From positions 124,001-188,000 of the forward strand of contig JAURVB010009608.1 in NCBI GenBank assembly GCA_033002965.1: a stretch of DNA of 64,000 bases, read 5' to 3'. The number at the start of each line of letters is the position of its first letter. Positions within the stretch are counted from its first letter, which is position 1. A program made the position numbers and the translations under genes. The notes beneath the pieces were generated by a model, which searched no databases, was not told the DNA's origin, and saw only the letters and a list, made by a program, of their open reading frames with translations. Of the stretch, positions 10,849 through 22,620 are shown piece after piece. The stretch is from Piper betle. Its lineage: Eukaryota > Streptophyta > Magnoliopsida > Piperales > Piperaceae.

Positions 10849-13650
10849 TGTAACACCCCGTTTCGGCTCACCTGTGAACCGAGCCGAAAATGTCACCGGC
10901 GACCGAACCGTTCGTTAATCTACTAGATTCAGTTAAGCCGACCCGGATCTACTCTCGGCGTCTCAAGATGGAGATGCAAATATGAAATGTATGAATGGGA
11001 ATGATTGGGTTCTAACGGAGTCCTACATACATGTTATGATGTACAAGCAAAATAAGACAAAACAACAAATGAAAAATCAAAAGAAAATATATACTATTTT
11101 ATGAAATACGATAACGCATAACAATCTACCATGACATTAAATCATTATCTCATTCGTTTTTACTCGAGCCGAGACTGAACTCCAAGGCTCCCTACTCATT
11201 CATATTTATCAGTTTGTTTCATAACAAGTAATTCATTCACGCAAACACATCAAAATTATCATTTACATAACAATAACACACCATCATTATACATACGTTA
11301 CACGCGGCAAGTACATATGTGCGCGGTTCCGTGCTACTCCTCTGCAGTCCCGACAGCTTTCATCGCTCGCATTCCTCACCTACATATATATAGAAAAATC
11401 GTCAGTAACGAGTGTTACCGGCCCGGAAAATAACTAATATCAATCTGGCACAGGAGAGCAAACTCTCCTGTTGAATCAAAACCATATACTTCCTCAAGAA
11501 CTCTCATCAGGGCACACATGAGAGCCGTCGCCGTCGGGTCGACAGCGTCCCCCTTTCTTTCTCATTCTCATACCTTGGCCATTTCTCTATCGCTTCTCGC
11601 ATCAAATTACATTCCTTACCGCCCTCTGCACCTTCCATATTACTCCTGGCCTTGAGCACAAAGGTCGAGCACTCTCAGGCAGTCGCCTTCAGTACCCTTT
11701 GAACCACAAGTCTAGACATGCGCTGCATTGCAGTACCCGTAAACCTCCACACTTCTCCGGATTTGAGGAACTCAAAGGTGGAGTTGTCCGGATCCTTTGG
11801 GAACGAAGTGGGTTCTCCCTAGCTCCAGAGCCCGCTCTTCCGAGCACACGCCCTATCTGAAGACGTGGCCGCAAGTACCCCTCATCCCATCTCTCACCGA
11901 AAACACGAAAACTATACATATATAGGCCTGGGTTGGGATTTATACAATAGGCCCGAAGGCATCGTGAGCTGGATCTGAAGTTCGAAAACAAACTCGAGGG
12001 ATCTCATCCTCGAGGGTTATTAATCCGAAATAAAACTGTTGGCTAAATGGCCCGAGTTAAGTGGGATCCGATAAAACGCCACTTAACTCGTCCTGCACAT
12101 GATAAATCAAATATACAATAGAGTAGCGTAAAACAGAGAACGAGTCCTAAACAGACCTGGTAGAAGCTCCAAACGGGTCCACACGCCTAGGCGGCGAGCT
12201 CCTACACCGTACCTACACAATCAGGCTAAAAACTAACGCCCGCATGATGAATCACACATCCTATAGCATGCATACACAATCAACACAATCACTCATCAAT
12301 CAACACACATTAACCTATATCAATTCTAGCAAGTCTACTTAGGCTAATTTGCATTAGATCATGATCATTACCTAGTTACCCTAATTTGTTTCTTAGCCTA
12401 CATTTTTAACACCACTCAATCAAGCAAATTTCACATTTTATCCTTAATCAAATCTACATTTATATATATTATTATAACATACAATTCACCAATCCTAGCA
12501 TGCAATTCTAATAATCAATACTTTCAAATAATTAAATTAAAATAATTTATACCTCGCGTCGTCGAAAATCGGCGACTACTTGGGTTTCCGTTTCATGGCT
12601 CGAAACTCGAATTCGGCACCTAGCGGCGTCTGAAGTCCGATCAGATTAGACCAGGTGCGTTCGGCAGATGATCCGGCGAATTTCCCACGAATCCAATTTT
12701 TCGGTGGTTCCGGCGGATTCCGGCGACGATTCGGGACGGAGCAATCAGGGGGTCTATCAGCACCAGCTCGACTAGCTTGGTCCGATGGCGGTGTCAAACA
12801 AGGTAGCCGAGGTGGCGATGGCCTTCACGGCTGCGTCGAAAATGGGCGGCGATGGTGGCGTGCTCCGATCGAGGCTGCAGCCGGCCTCGACGGTGGTCGG
12901 GATGGTGGGGGAGACGTCGGCGACGGCGAGGGGGTGGTGGTCAGGGCCACAGCGGCGGAGGCGCAGCCCGGACGGCGGCGGAATCCGGCTCGGAGTGGCG
13001 ACGGCCGAGGTCGTTTCGTGGGGCGATTCCGACGTCGTGGCGGCGAGATGGTGGTCGGGGTGGGTCGTGGCGGCACGGCTGGGCGGGGCGGCGTTGATCG
13101 GTGGCAGTGCGGCGTCAGCAGCGGCGGCGGCGGCGACGACCGTGGGCGGCGTGGCTAGGGTTTGGAAGGGTAAGTGTCGGGAGGAAGAAGAAGTATTCTC
13201 AATGGCAAACTCGTAAATAAGTATTGACTCGATTCCTACTTGAGTCAAAATAATAACTAGTTCGTAATAAATCCTAAAAAAATCTAGAAAAATACGGAAA
13301 AATTCCATAAAATAAAACAAACACAACAACATCCAAATGGCATGCTCTATAACTAATAGCCCATCCGAATATAATCCAACGCGTCCTAATGCGTTATTCG
13401 GCCTAGAACTATTCTACGATCAAATAAAAATAACACTCAATACTGCATACCTCCATATACTTGATAACACATTTTTCATCATCTTTTAGGTGCTATCATC
13501 GTACATTTGAGCATACATGACCCTCATCGCTCATAACACACAACTGGCCTCAACTCAGTTCGCGGTCCAAGAAGCTGACTCGACTCGAACCGACAGTTGA
13601 ACCGACTGGTTCACTCCCGTAAAACTCTGACTCGAGTCACGAGTTTTACA
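10849..13650 (-). mobile_element. Solo LTR B (2.8 kb, minus) with near-perfect 5-bp TSD
   Basis: It runs from TGTAACACCCCG to GAGTTTTACA. The flanks are CCTCT (10844-10848) and CCTCC (13651-13655), a 5-bp target-site duplication with one mismatch. The host LTR A reads on across the insertion. Read on the minus strand it starts TGTAAAACTCGTGAC and carries the same landmarks as the D units: a GC-rich core (about 12560-13180 on plus), the CCTAGGCGGCGAGCTCC word, the GTGGGATCCGATAAAACGCC word and the CTTTGAACCACAAGTC block. No gag, pol, PBS or PPT lies inside, so it is a solo LTR, the usual product of recombination between two LTRs. Confidence 0.85.
12560..13180 (-). repeat. GC-rich core of solo LTR B
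   Basis: About 600 bases of GGC/GCC/CGG-rich sequence lie inside an otherwise AT-rich LTR. Overlapping long open frames appear on both strands with Ala, Arg, Gly and Pro-rich translations, which is the product of base composition and not of a gene. The same core occurs in the two D units (16.1-16.8 and 19.0-19.75 kb) in the opposite orientation. It may be the CpG-rich promoter part of the LTR (inference). Confidence 0.6.
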
Positions 13651-15167
13651 CCTCCAACTCATAATTATTACCTACATATAGTATAAAAATACGTCAGTAA
13701 CAAGTGTTACTGAGTAACAAGTATTACTGGTCCGAAAAATAAAATAACTATAACAAGCTGGCTATGAGAGCAAACTCTCATATGAAAGAAAACATCATCT
13801 ACTCCACGTGAACAATCTGAAGGGCACTACTGAGGAGCTGTTAGGCTGCACCCGGTAGTATCCCGAACTTACTGATCTGTTGCTGCTGATGCCGCTCTCG
13901 ACATTTTATTACTTCATTTTCTGGTCTCAAATCCTAAGCCCTCCCCTTACCTCCATATTTCTCCTGGCCTTGAGCACAAAGGCCGAGTACTCTCAGGCAG
14001 TCGCCTTTAGTACCCTTTGAACCACAAGTCCGGAACTTCCACATTCTTCGGGTGTGAGAAACTCAAACGCAGAGTTGTCAGGATCCCTCGGGAATGGAAC
14101 AGTCCGCTGGCACTAATCCAGAGCCTGCTTTGACTGTCACGGCATCCGCTCATGGTACGCGCAGTCAGTTTCTCCATCTCTCGTCTCACTAAAAACGCAA
14201 AAACTATATATATATATATATAGGGCTGGGTAGGGATTTATATAATAGGCCCAAAGGCAACGTATGGTGGATATTGTTTTCGAAATCATCCTCGAGGGAT
14301 CTCATCTTTGAAGGGTTATTAATCCAGAAATCTGTTCGGCTAAATGACCCGAATTAAGTGGGATCCGATAAAATGCCACTTAACCCGCCCTGCAGGCATT
14401 AAATCAAACATACAATAGAAAAGAATAAAGACAGAGTCGAGTCCTAAATGGACCTGGTAGAACCTCCAAGTGTGTCATCGCGCCTAGGCGGCGAGCTCCT
14501 ACTTCGTACCTACACATCAAAATTAAATACTAACACCCGCTAACTAAATGATGCATCAAACTCAATGAACATCACACACAATACAAATAACATCCATCAA
14601 TTGTCAAATAATCATAATGTGAAAATCATTCTAAGTCATCCTAATCATACCAATTTTATACTATTTTTCAAGGTTATGTCCTGATCATTTATCATGCTGA
14701 GACTCGATCTACCTCATTAGATCATTTAACCTTCATTCCCTATTAATCACATCATGTAGATCTTTACTTCATTCATAGTTTGGCATTCATCATGACAACT
14801 ACTCAATTCTAGCATGTTATGCTAACAATCATCATCAATTTTAATTATTTAAATCGGAGGTAATTATACCTGTAACACCCCAAATCCGGTTCACGCTCGT
14901 GAATCGAACCGGCATGTTACAGGCCCCGGTTAGGTCAGCTAACCCGAACCTAACTCATGTGGATCCAATCTCGGTGTCTTAAGATGAAGATATAACTCTC
15001 AATGCATGGATGAATGCACAACTCCTAACATGGTGATACATGAATGACATGCAAATCAAAGTACACACCATCACAATTACGATCAAATTCAATGAAAATT
15101 CTGAAATAAAACAGACAGAATTTCCCTACAAGTGCAATTTGGGTGACCCTGTCAAAATACTATATGT

Positions 15168-15214
<47 letters not shown>

Positions 15215-16063
15215 CATGTATCTATATATCACGCAACTTTATTCACACAATCTAATATACTGTTTACTTGCTCTAAAGCTTGGGTCTCAACCCATCATGC
15301 TCCTGCTATGCAATCTATTCATGTTTCACATTCTGTCATCATGTCTTAATAATTAATCACGTCACATCATCATGTTTCAAGCATTTAATCACACCATATA
15401 ATAATATCATAAACACAATATAAACACTTAATTAACTGACATGTGTGCAAGCGACAACAGTGCTCCTTCATCCAAACTGGATCCTCCAACTCGTAATTGT
15501 TACCTACATATAGTATAAAAACACATCAGTAACAAGTATTACTGGTCTAAAAAATAAAATAACTATAACGAACTGGCTATGAGAGCAAACCCTCATATGA
15601 AGGAAAACATCATATACTCCACGTGAACACTTTGAAGGGCACTACTGATGTAAAACCCACGATTCGAGTTAGGGTTTCATATTCAGAACCGGTCGGGTCG
15701 ACCGTTATTTTTCGAGTTGAGTTAGTTTCAGGACACGTGTACCGAGCCGACGCCGGTCGCGTGTATGAGCTATGAGGGTCATGTGTACCCAAGTATATGA
15801 TGATAACGTCATGAACATAGCAGAACAGAATGAGTTATCAGAATATATGAGAGTATGCCAGTGATTCTTTTTATTTTTATATATAGTGGAATGTAGAATT
15901 AGTATTAGGCCGTTTATCGCGTTAGGACGCGTTCGGGCAGTCTGGGTGGGTTGTTAGTCATAGAGCATATCATTATGATTTTTTTTGGTGTTGTTTGATT
16001 TTACGGGATTTTTCCCGATTTTTATGAATTTTTTTAGGATTTAATACAACCTAGTTAATATAC

Positions 16064-16830
16064 TTGACTCGAGCCGGAGACGAGTCAAGTCTTAATTACA
16101 AGTTTGCCACCCAACCATCTCTTCTTCACCCTCGACCTTTTCTCCCCCACACCCAAACCCTCGTGCCGCGCCGCCCCTGTTCGCGCGCCACCGCCGCCGC
16201 TGTCGGCGCCGCCCGACCGTTGACTGACGCCGCCCAGCTCGACGGCGACGTTGTCGTGCTACCCCAACCAGGTCCGACCCCAATCGGGCCGCCGTGACGC
16301 TGGAATCACCGTGCGTAATGCCGCGGCCAAGTTTTGGTCGCGTCGTCGATTTCGCCGCTGGCGACCGTCGCCGCCACGATCAGGTGGTCGCCTCAGCACC
16401 AGCGACCACCCAGTGACCCTCCCCGACCGGAACGGAGGCCAGCGCCGCCCATCACGGCCGGATCTCCACACCACCATGGCCGGCCTCTGTTTTATGGATT
16501 TTCCGGCGAGGCGCCACCTCCGTTGGCCTCATCGACCTTGTAGATGAGTCGGGCTCGCCGAGCCGGTTCCGAGGGTACCCAACACGACCACTTTCCGGCT
16601 AGTAGACGCCGCCGGCGATTGTCGTCGGAAAACCACCGGAAGCCATTGGAAAACCGCCAGTAGCTGCCGGAAAACCGCCGGAAAATCGGAATTTCTGGAA
16701 TTCTTTGGAATTCACCTTATCTTCGGCGGAGCTCACCCAGTTAGACTCGATTGAACGTCGGACGCCGAGGAGCGCCGAATTCGAGCTCCGAGACGCGCGA
16801 CGGAACCCTAGCCATCGCCGATTGCCGACG
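16064..16830 (+). repeat. GC-rich core of D unit 1
   Basis: This is the same GC-rich block as in solo LTR B and in D unit 2. It starts just after ACTTGACTCGAGCCGGAG and ends before GACGTGAGGTATAATTACC. The open frames inside (77-98 codons, Pro/Arg/Ala-rich) are not conserved as proteins between the copies, so I treat it as non-coding LTR sequence. Confidence 0.6.
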
Positions 16831-18981
16831 ACGTGAGGTATAATTACCTCCGATTTGATTATTTAAAATTGATGATGATTGTTAGGCATGCTAGGATTGA
16901 TTTATGATGTGATTGATAGTGCATGGAGGATAAGTGATGAAGTGATAAGTTACATGATGTGACTGATAGTTCATGGAGGTTAAGTGACTTAATGAAGTAA
17001 GTAAATTGTTTATGGAGGTTAAGTGATTTAATGAAGTAAGTAAATTGAGCATGATAATTGTGTATGATGTAACTTAGGAAAAATACAATAAAATTGTCAT
17101 GAATAGGATGAGTTAGAGTTATTTCATATTTATAGTTATTTGACGATTGATGATTTTGTGTTTAATTATGTTGAGTTGATGCATCATTTAGTTAGCGGGC
17201 ATTAGTATTTAGTTTTGATGTGTAGGTACGGAATAGGAGCTCGCCGCTTAGGCGCGATGACACGCTTGGAGCTTCTACCAGGTCCGTTTAGGACTCGTCT
17301 CTGATTTACTCCTTCTATTGTATGTTTTATTTATTGCCTGCAGGACGGGTTAAGTGGCGTTTTATCGGATCCCACTTAACTCGGGCCATTTAACCGAACA
17401 TTTTCCAGATTAATAACCCCTCGAGGATGATTTCGAAACCAAGATCCACCACAAGTTGCCTTCGGGCCTATTATATAAATCCCTACCCAGCCCTATATAT
17501 ATATAGTTTTCGCGTTTTTAGTGAGACGAGAGATGGAGAAATCGACTGCACGTACCATGCAGAGGATGCCGTGACAGTCAAAGCGGGCTCTGGATTAGTG
17601 CCAGCGGACTGTTCCATTCCCGAGGGATCCTGATAACTCCGCGTTTGAGTTCCTCACACCCGGAGAACGTGGAGGTTTACGGGTACTGTTTAGTACAGCG
17701 CATGTCCGGACTTGTGGTTCAAAGGGTACTAAAGGCGACTGCCTGAGAGTACTCGGCCTTCGTGCTCAAGGCCAGGAGAAATATGGAGGTAAGGAGAGGG
17801 CTTAGGATAAAGTTTCACGAGAAGTACTGAAAAAGAAGTGCCGAGAGCGGCATAGTACCAGCAGCAGTAAGTTCGGGATGCTACCGGGTCTGCAGCCCAG
17901 TGGCTCCTCAGTAGTGCCCTTCAGAGTGTTCACGTGGAGTATGATGTTTTCTTTCATATGAGAGTTTGCTCTCATAGCCAGCTTGTTATAGTTATTTTAT
18001 TTTCCGGACCAGTAACACTTGTTACTGACGTGTTTTTATACTATATGTAGGTAATAATCACGAGTTGGAGGAGCCAGCTTGGACGGAGGAGCAATGAGGT
18101 CTTGTACACACACACATGTTAGATTTCTGAATGTTTAATTTTGTGTTATTATGTTATTATATTATGAATGACATGTTCAAATGCATGAGACATGATAGAA
18201 TGTGAAATGATCAGAGTAGCGCAGCAAAAGTGTGATGGGTTAGGACCCAAAGTTCAGAGAATGATGAATATAATAGATTAGAAGTATGTGTGAATGCTAT
18301 CGTTGCTATACGTATATATGTTTGAATATACGATTTTGACAGGGTGGCCCCTAATTGCATTTTTAGGGGAAATTCTGTCCCTTTCATTTTATAATTTTTA
18401 CAAATTTTGATTGTAATTGTGTTGGTGTGAAATTTAGGTTGCATGTCATCCATGTAGTATCGTGTTAGGGTTTTATGAATTTATCCATGCATAACAAGTC
18501 GTATTTACATCTTAAGACGCCGAGATTAGATCAATATGAGTTAGGTTCGGGTTAGCCAACCTAACCGGGGCTGGTTGTAAAACCCACGATTCGAGTTAGG
18601 GTTTTATATTCAGAACCGGTCGGGTCGACCGTTATTTTTCGAGTTGAGTCAGTTTCAGGACACGTGTACCGAGCCGACGCCGGTCTCGTGTATGAGCTAT
18701 GAGGGTCATGCGTACCCAAATATATGATGATAACGTCATGAATACAGCAGAACAGAATGAGTTATCAGATATATGAGAGTATGCCAGTCATTTTTTTTAC
18801 TTTTATATATAGTGGATCGTAGAATTAATATTAGGCCGTTTACCGCGTTAGGACGCGTTCGGGCAGTTTGGGTGGGTTGATAGTTCTAGAGCACGTCATT
18901 ATAATTTTTTTGGTGTTGTTTGATTTTACGGGATTTTTCCCGATTTTTATGAAATTTTTTAGGATTTAATACGAGTTAGTT

Positions 18982-19760
18982 ATGATACTTGACTCGAGCC
19001 GGAGACGAGTCAAGTATTATTTACGAGTTTGCCACCACACACACCCCCGACGTTTCTCCCCCACGCCCAAACCCTCGTGCCGCGCCGCCCCCGTTCGCGC
19101 GCCACCGCCGCCGCTGTCGGCGCCGCCCGGCCGTCGACCGACGCCGCCCAGCTCGGCGACGCCGTCGCCATGCTGCCCCGACCAAGCCCGGCCGCCATCG
19201 GGCCGCCGCGACGCGAGGAAGCCACGCCGCGACGCCGCGCCCGCGTTGCGCTCCCGTCGCCGATTCCGCCGCCGGCGACCAACGCCGCCGTGATCGATCG
19301 GTCGCCACAGCACCTTCGACCCCCTAGCAGCCTTCCCCGACCGGAGCGGAGGCCATCGCCGCCGTGGCCGGCCGGATCTAGCGACCCATCGCCGCCGGCC
19401 CTGTTTTAGCCAATTTCCGGCGAGCCACTGCCTCGGCCGACCACGTCGACCTCATAGATGAGTCGGGCTCGTCGAGCCGGTTCCGAGGGTACCCAACACG
19501 ACCCCTTTCCGGCTAGTAGACGCCACCGGCAATAGTCGCCGGAAAACCACCGGAAGTCGCCGGAAAACCGCCCGCAACTGCCGGGAAACCGCCGGAAATC
19601 GGAATTTCTGGAATTCGCCGGAATTCACCGGATCTTCCGCGGGGCTCACCCGGTGGAGCCCGATCGAGCTTCGGACGCCGAGGAGCGCCGAATTCGAGCT
19701 TCGAGGCGCGCGACGGAACCCTAACCGTCGCCGATTGCCGACGACGTGAGGTATAATTAC
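18982..19760 (+). repeat. GC-rich core of D unit 2
   Basis: Counterpart of 16064-16830, with the same flanking words (CTTGACTCGAGCCGGAGACG before, GACGTGAGGTATAATTACC after). Open frames occur on both strands, up to 126 codons, as expected of GC-rich DNA with few stops. CpG is more intact here than in the older copies. Confidence 0.6.
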
Positions 19761-21651
19761 CTCCGACTTGATTATTTAAAGTTGATAATGATTGTTAGCA
19801 CAACATGCTAGGATTTATGATGTGATTGATAGTGAATGGAGGTTAAGTGATTTAATGAAGTAAGTAGATTGAGCAGGATAATCGAGTAATGTAACTTAGG
19901 AAAAATACAATAAAATTGGTAGGAATAGGATGAGTAGAATTATTTTCATATTTATGATTAGTGATGTGATTAATGTTTAATGATGGATGAAACGATGAGT
20001 CGCATGATGTGATTAATGACTAATTAGGGATAAAATGATAAGTTACATGCATGATTTGGATGGGTGAATGTAGGTGATCTAATGAGATAGATCGAGTTGG
20101 ATCATGATAATGGATCACGACAGAAGTTAGAAAAACACAATAAAATTGGTATGACTAGGATGAGTTAGAATTATTTAAATTCATGATTATTTAACTGTTG
20201 CTGGATTGTTGATGATTGAATTGTGATTGATGTGTGTTGAGTTTGATGCATCATTTAGTTAGCGGGCGTTAGTATTTAGTTTTGATGTGTAGGTACGGAG
20301 TAGGAGCTCGCCGCCTAGGCGCGATGACACGCTTGGAGCTTCTACCAGGTCCGTTTAGGACTCGTCTTGTTTTACGCTCTTCCATTGTATGTTTATTTTA
20401 TTATTGCAGGGCGGGTTAAGTGGCGTTTTATTGGATCCCACTTAACTCGGGCCATTTAATCGAATATTTCCGGATTAATAACCCCTCGAGGATGAGATCC
20501 CTCGAGGATGATTTCGAAAACAAGATCCACCACAAGTTGCCTTCGGGCCTATTATATGAATCCCTTCCCAGGCCTATATATATAGTTTTATCGAGTTTTC
20601 AGTGAGACGAGAGATGGAGAAACCGACTGCACGTACCATGCAGAGGATGCCGTGACAGTCAAAGCGGGCTCTGGATTAGTGCCAGCGGACTGTTCCATTC
20701 CCGAGGGATCCTGACAACTCCGCGTTTGAGTTCCTCACACCCGGAGAACGTGGAGGTTTACGGGTACTGTTTAGTACAGCGCATGTCCGGACTTGTGGTT
20801 CAAAGGGTACTAAAGGCGACTGCCTGAGAGTACTCGGCCTTCGTGCTCAAGGCCAGGAGAAATATGGAGGTAAGGAGAGGGCTTAGGATAAAGTTTCACG
20901 AGAAGTACTGAAAAGAAGTGCTGAGAGTAGCACAGTACCAGCAGCAGTAAGTTCGGGATGCTACCGGGTCTGCAGCCCAGTGGCTCCTCAGTAGTGCCCT
21001 TCAGAGTGTTCTTGAGGAAGTATATGGTTTTCTTTCATATGAGAGTTTGCTCTCATAGCCAGCTTGTTATAGTTATTTTATTTTCCGGACCAGTAACGCT
21101 TGTTACTGACGTTTTTCTTATATATATGTAGGTGATAAGCACGAGATGGATGGCCGGCCAGGACGGAGGAGCAATAAGGTCTTCTGCACACACACATCGG
21201 GTGATTGAATGTTTAATATTTTGTTTATGATGTTATTTTATAAACATGCTATGAGTAAATGTTTGAGGCTTGACAATGAGATGAAATGAAATGATCAGAG
21301 TAGCGCAGCAAAAGTGTGATGGGTTGAAACCCAAGCTTCAGAATGAGAGTATAGTAAATTAGATTCTGCGTGAATGAAATTGTTTGATACTTGATTATAT
21401 ATATTTTTATATGTATATTTGACAGGGTGGCCCCTAATTGCATTTTTAGGGGAAATTCTGTCCGTCATATTTCAAAACTTTTATTAATTTTTATCGGGAT
21501 GGTTTTGGTGTGTACTCTGACTTGCATGTCATTCATGTAGTACCATGTTAGGTTTGTGTATTCATCCATGCATTGCGAGTTGTATCTTCATCTTAAGACG
21601 CCGAGATTGGATCCGCATGAGTTAGGTTCGGGTTAGCCGACTTAACCGGGG

Positions 21652-21757
21652 CCTGTAACATGCCGGTTCGGTTCACGAGTGTGGACCGGATTTGGGGTGT
21701 TACACTGGTAATATGCCGGTTCGGTTCACGAGTGTGAACCGGATTTGGGGTGTTACA
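21652..21757 (+). repeat. Tandem duplication of the LTR tail
   Basis: Two near-identical copies of about 50 bases stand side by side. Each contains ATGCCGGTTCGGTTCACGAG and ends TTTGGGGTGTTACA (at 21704 and 21757). The joint is CTGGTA. The second copy's end, not the first, abuts the target-site duplication, so it formed before or during insertion, or by a later deletion of an internal region between two LTR tails. Confidence 0.8.
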
Positions 21758-22050
21758 ACTGAGGAGTCACTTGGGTTGTAGACCCGGTAGCATCCCGATC
21801 TATCTGGTATTGTGCCACTCACAACACTTCTTTTCAGTACTTCACATAAAACATTATCCTAATCCCTCTCCTTACCTCCATATTTCTCCTGGCCTTGAGC
21901 ACGAAGGCCGAACACTCTCAGACAGTCGCCTTTAGTACCCTTTGAACCACAAGTCTGGACATGCGCTGTACTAAACAGTACCCGTAAACCTCCACGTTCT
22001 CCGGGTGTGAGGAACTCAAATGCGGAGTTGTCAGGATCCCTCGGGAATGG

Positions 22051-22620
22051 AAGTGCTTGATGATGAAAGATTTTGTTCACAATTTGCACAAAGTTTATGA
22101 AAACTTGTGAAAAGTTCTCCTTTTATTGCTAAAGTAAAGAAGTATTGTAGTGTGTACAAGACCGAGACGTGTCTAATTCGAGAGGTCGTTAATATATTCT
22201 TACTTAATTCCACTGTTGATTTGTGGCACCATCGATTGGGACATATGAGTGAGAAGGGGTTAAAGACGTTAAAGAAACTAAATCTCATTTCTAAGGTCAA
22301 GAAAATTAAAATTAGTCCTTGCAACCATTGTTTGGTGGGCAAATAACGTAGAACATCCGTTGTAAACTTAAGTATAAGGAAGTCAGAAGTTCTTGAATAG
22401 GTACACATTAATGGGTGTTGGCTTATGAGAGTAAAATCTCTTGACGACTCTATTTATTTTATCACTTTTATTGACGATACTTCTAAAAAGGTGTGAGCTT
22501 ATGACATGAAAAATAAAATGATGTTTTTAACATCTTTAAAATTTTTTATATATTTTAAAAAATATTATTCTGTTGAGTTTTCTGCGTGAGTTAAAAGATG
22601 TTAAAAAATATGGATAATTA
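22051..22620 (+). mobile_element. Ty1/copia pol fragment (GAG-pre-integrase and integrase start), broken
   Basis: Translation of 22107-22346 gives the copia zinc-binding HHCC motif: LWHHRLGHMSEKGL followed by SPCNHCLVGK. After a stop comes a match to the start of the integrase core, SIYFITFIDDTSKKV. Stops interrupt the frame at several points (after LVGK, after SEVLE, after SKKV). No LTR, reverse transcriptase or RNase H is visible nearby. This is a short dead fragment. It abuts LTR C at 22050, so C inserted into it or a deletion joined them. Confidence 0.85.

Larger units (their letters stand above)
10216..14870 (-). mobile_element. LTR A (minus), truncated, split by LTR B
   Basis: On the plus strand it starts TGTAACACCCTAATCCGG. 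This is the reverse complement of the family's LTR end (..GGGTGTTACA). It is followed by words conserved in all copies: CTAACTCATGTGGATCC, CTTAAGATGGAGAT and GCATGGATGAATGCA. The copy breaks off at 10848, where solo LTR B is inserted. It resumes at 13651 with CCTCCAACTCATAATTATTACC and ends at 14870, just before the GC-rich core that other copies have, where LTR C begins. TGTAACACCC..GGGTGTTACA ends and ~3 kb LTRs are typical of plant Ty3/gypsy Del/Tekay chromoviruses (known). Assignment to that clade is inference, since no pol remains. Confidence 0.75.
15649..21757 (+). mobile_element. Insertion D: two tandem LTR units, no internal region, perfect TSD
   Basis: The insertion runs from TGTAAAACCCACGATTCGAG to GATTTGGGGTGTTACA. 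It is flanked by a perfect 5-bp duplication, ACTGA (15644-15648 and 21758-21762). Inside are two head-to-tail LTR copies, 15649-18575 and 18576-21704. They are nearly identical where I compared them (for example 17565-17820 against 20642-20900), so the pair is young. No gag or pol separates them. The first unit lacks the last ~50 bases and ends GGGGCTGGT. The second is complete and is followed by CTGGTA, then a second copy of its last ~47 bases. The CTGGT(A) after both could be what is left of a TGGTATC-type tRNA-Met primer-binding site (inference). Confidence 0.85.
14871..22050 (-). mobile_element. LTR C (minus), truncated, split by insertion D
   Basis: It begins TGTAACACCCCAAATCCGG at 14871, directly against LTR A, and runs in minus orientation to 15648 (..GGGCACTACTGA). 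Insertion D follows. The LTR resumes at 21758 with ACTGAGGAGTCACTTGGG and continues through CTGGCCTTGAGCACGAAGGCC and TTGAACCACAAGTCTGGAC to GATCCCTCGGGAATGGAA at 22050. There it is cut off and joins a copia fragment. Its GC-rich core and LTR start are absent. A (CA)n(TA)n run at about 15171-15212 lies in its first part. Confidence 0.75.

Noticed and set aside
10385..10918. 177-codon plus-strand frame
   Set aside because: It crosses the A/B insertion joint at 10849 and lies in non-coding LTR sequence.
12655..13332. Several frames of 80-186 codons in the GC-rich LTR cores (also at 16.0-16.5 and 19.0-19.6 kb)
   Set aside because: They overlap on both strands, are Ala/Arg/Pro/Gly-rich, and are not conserved as proteins between the LTR copies.
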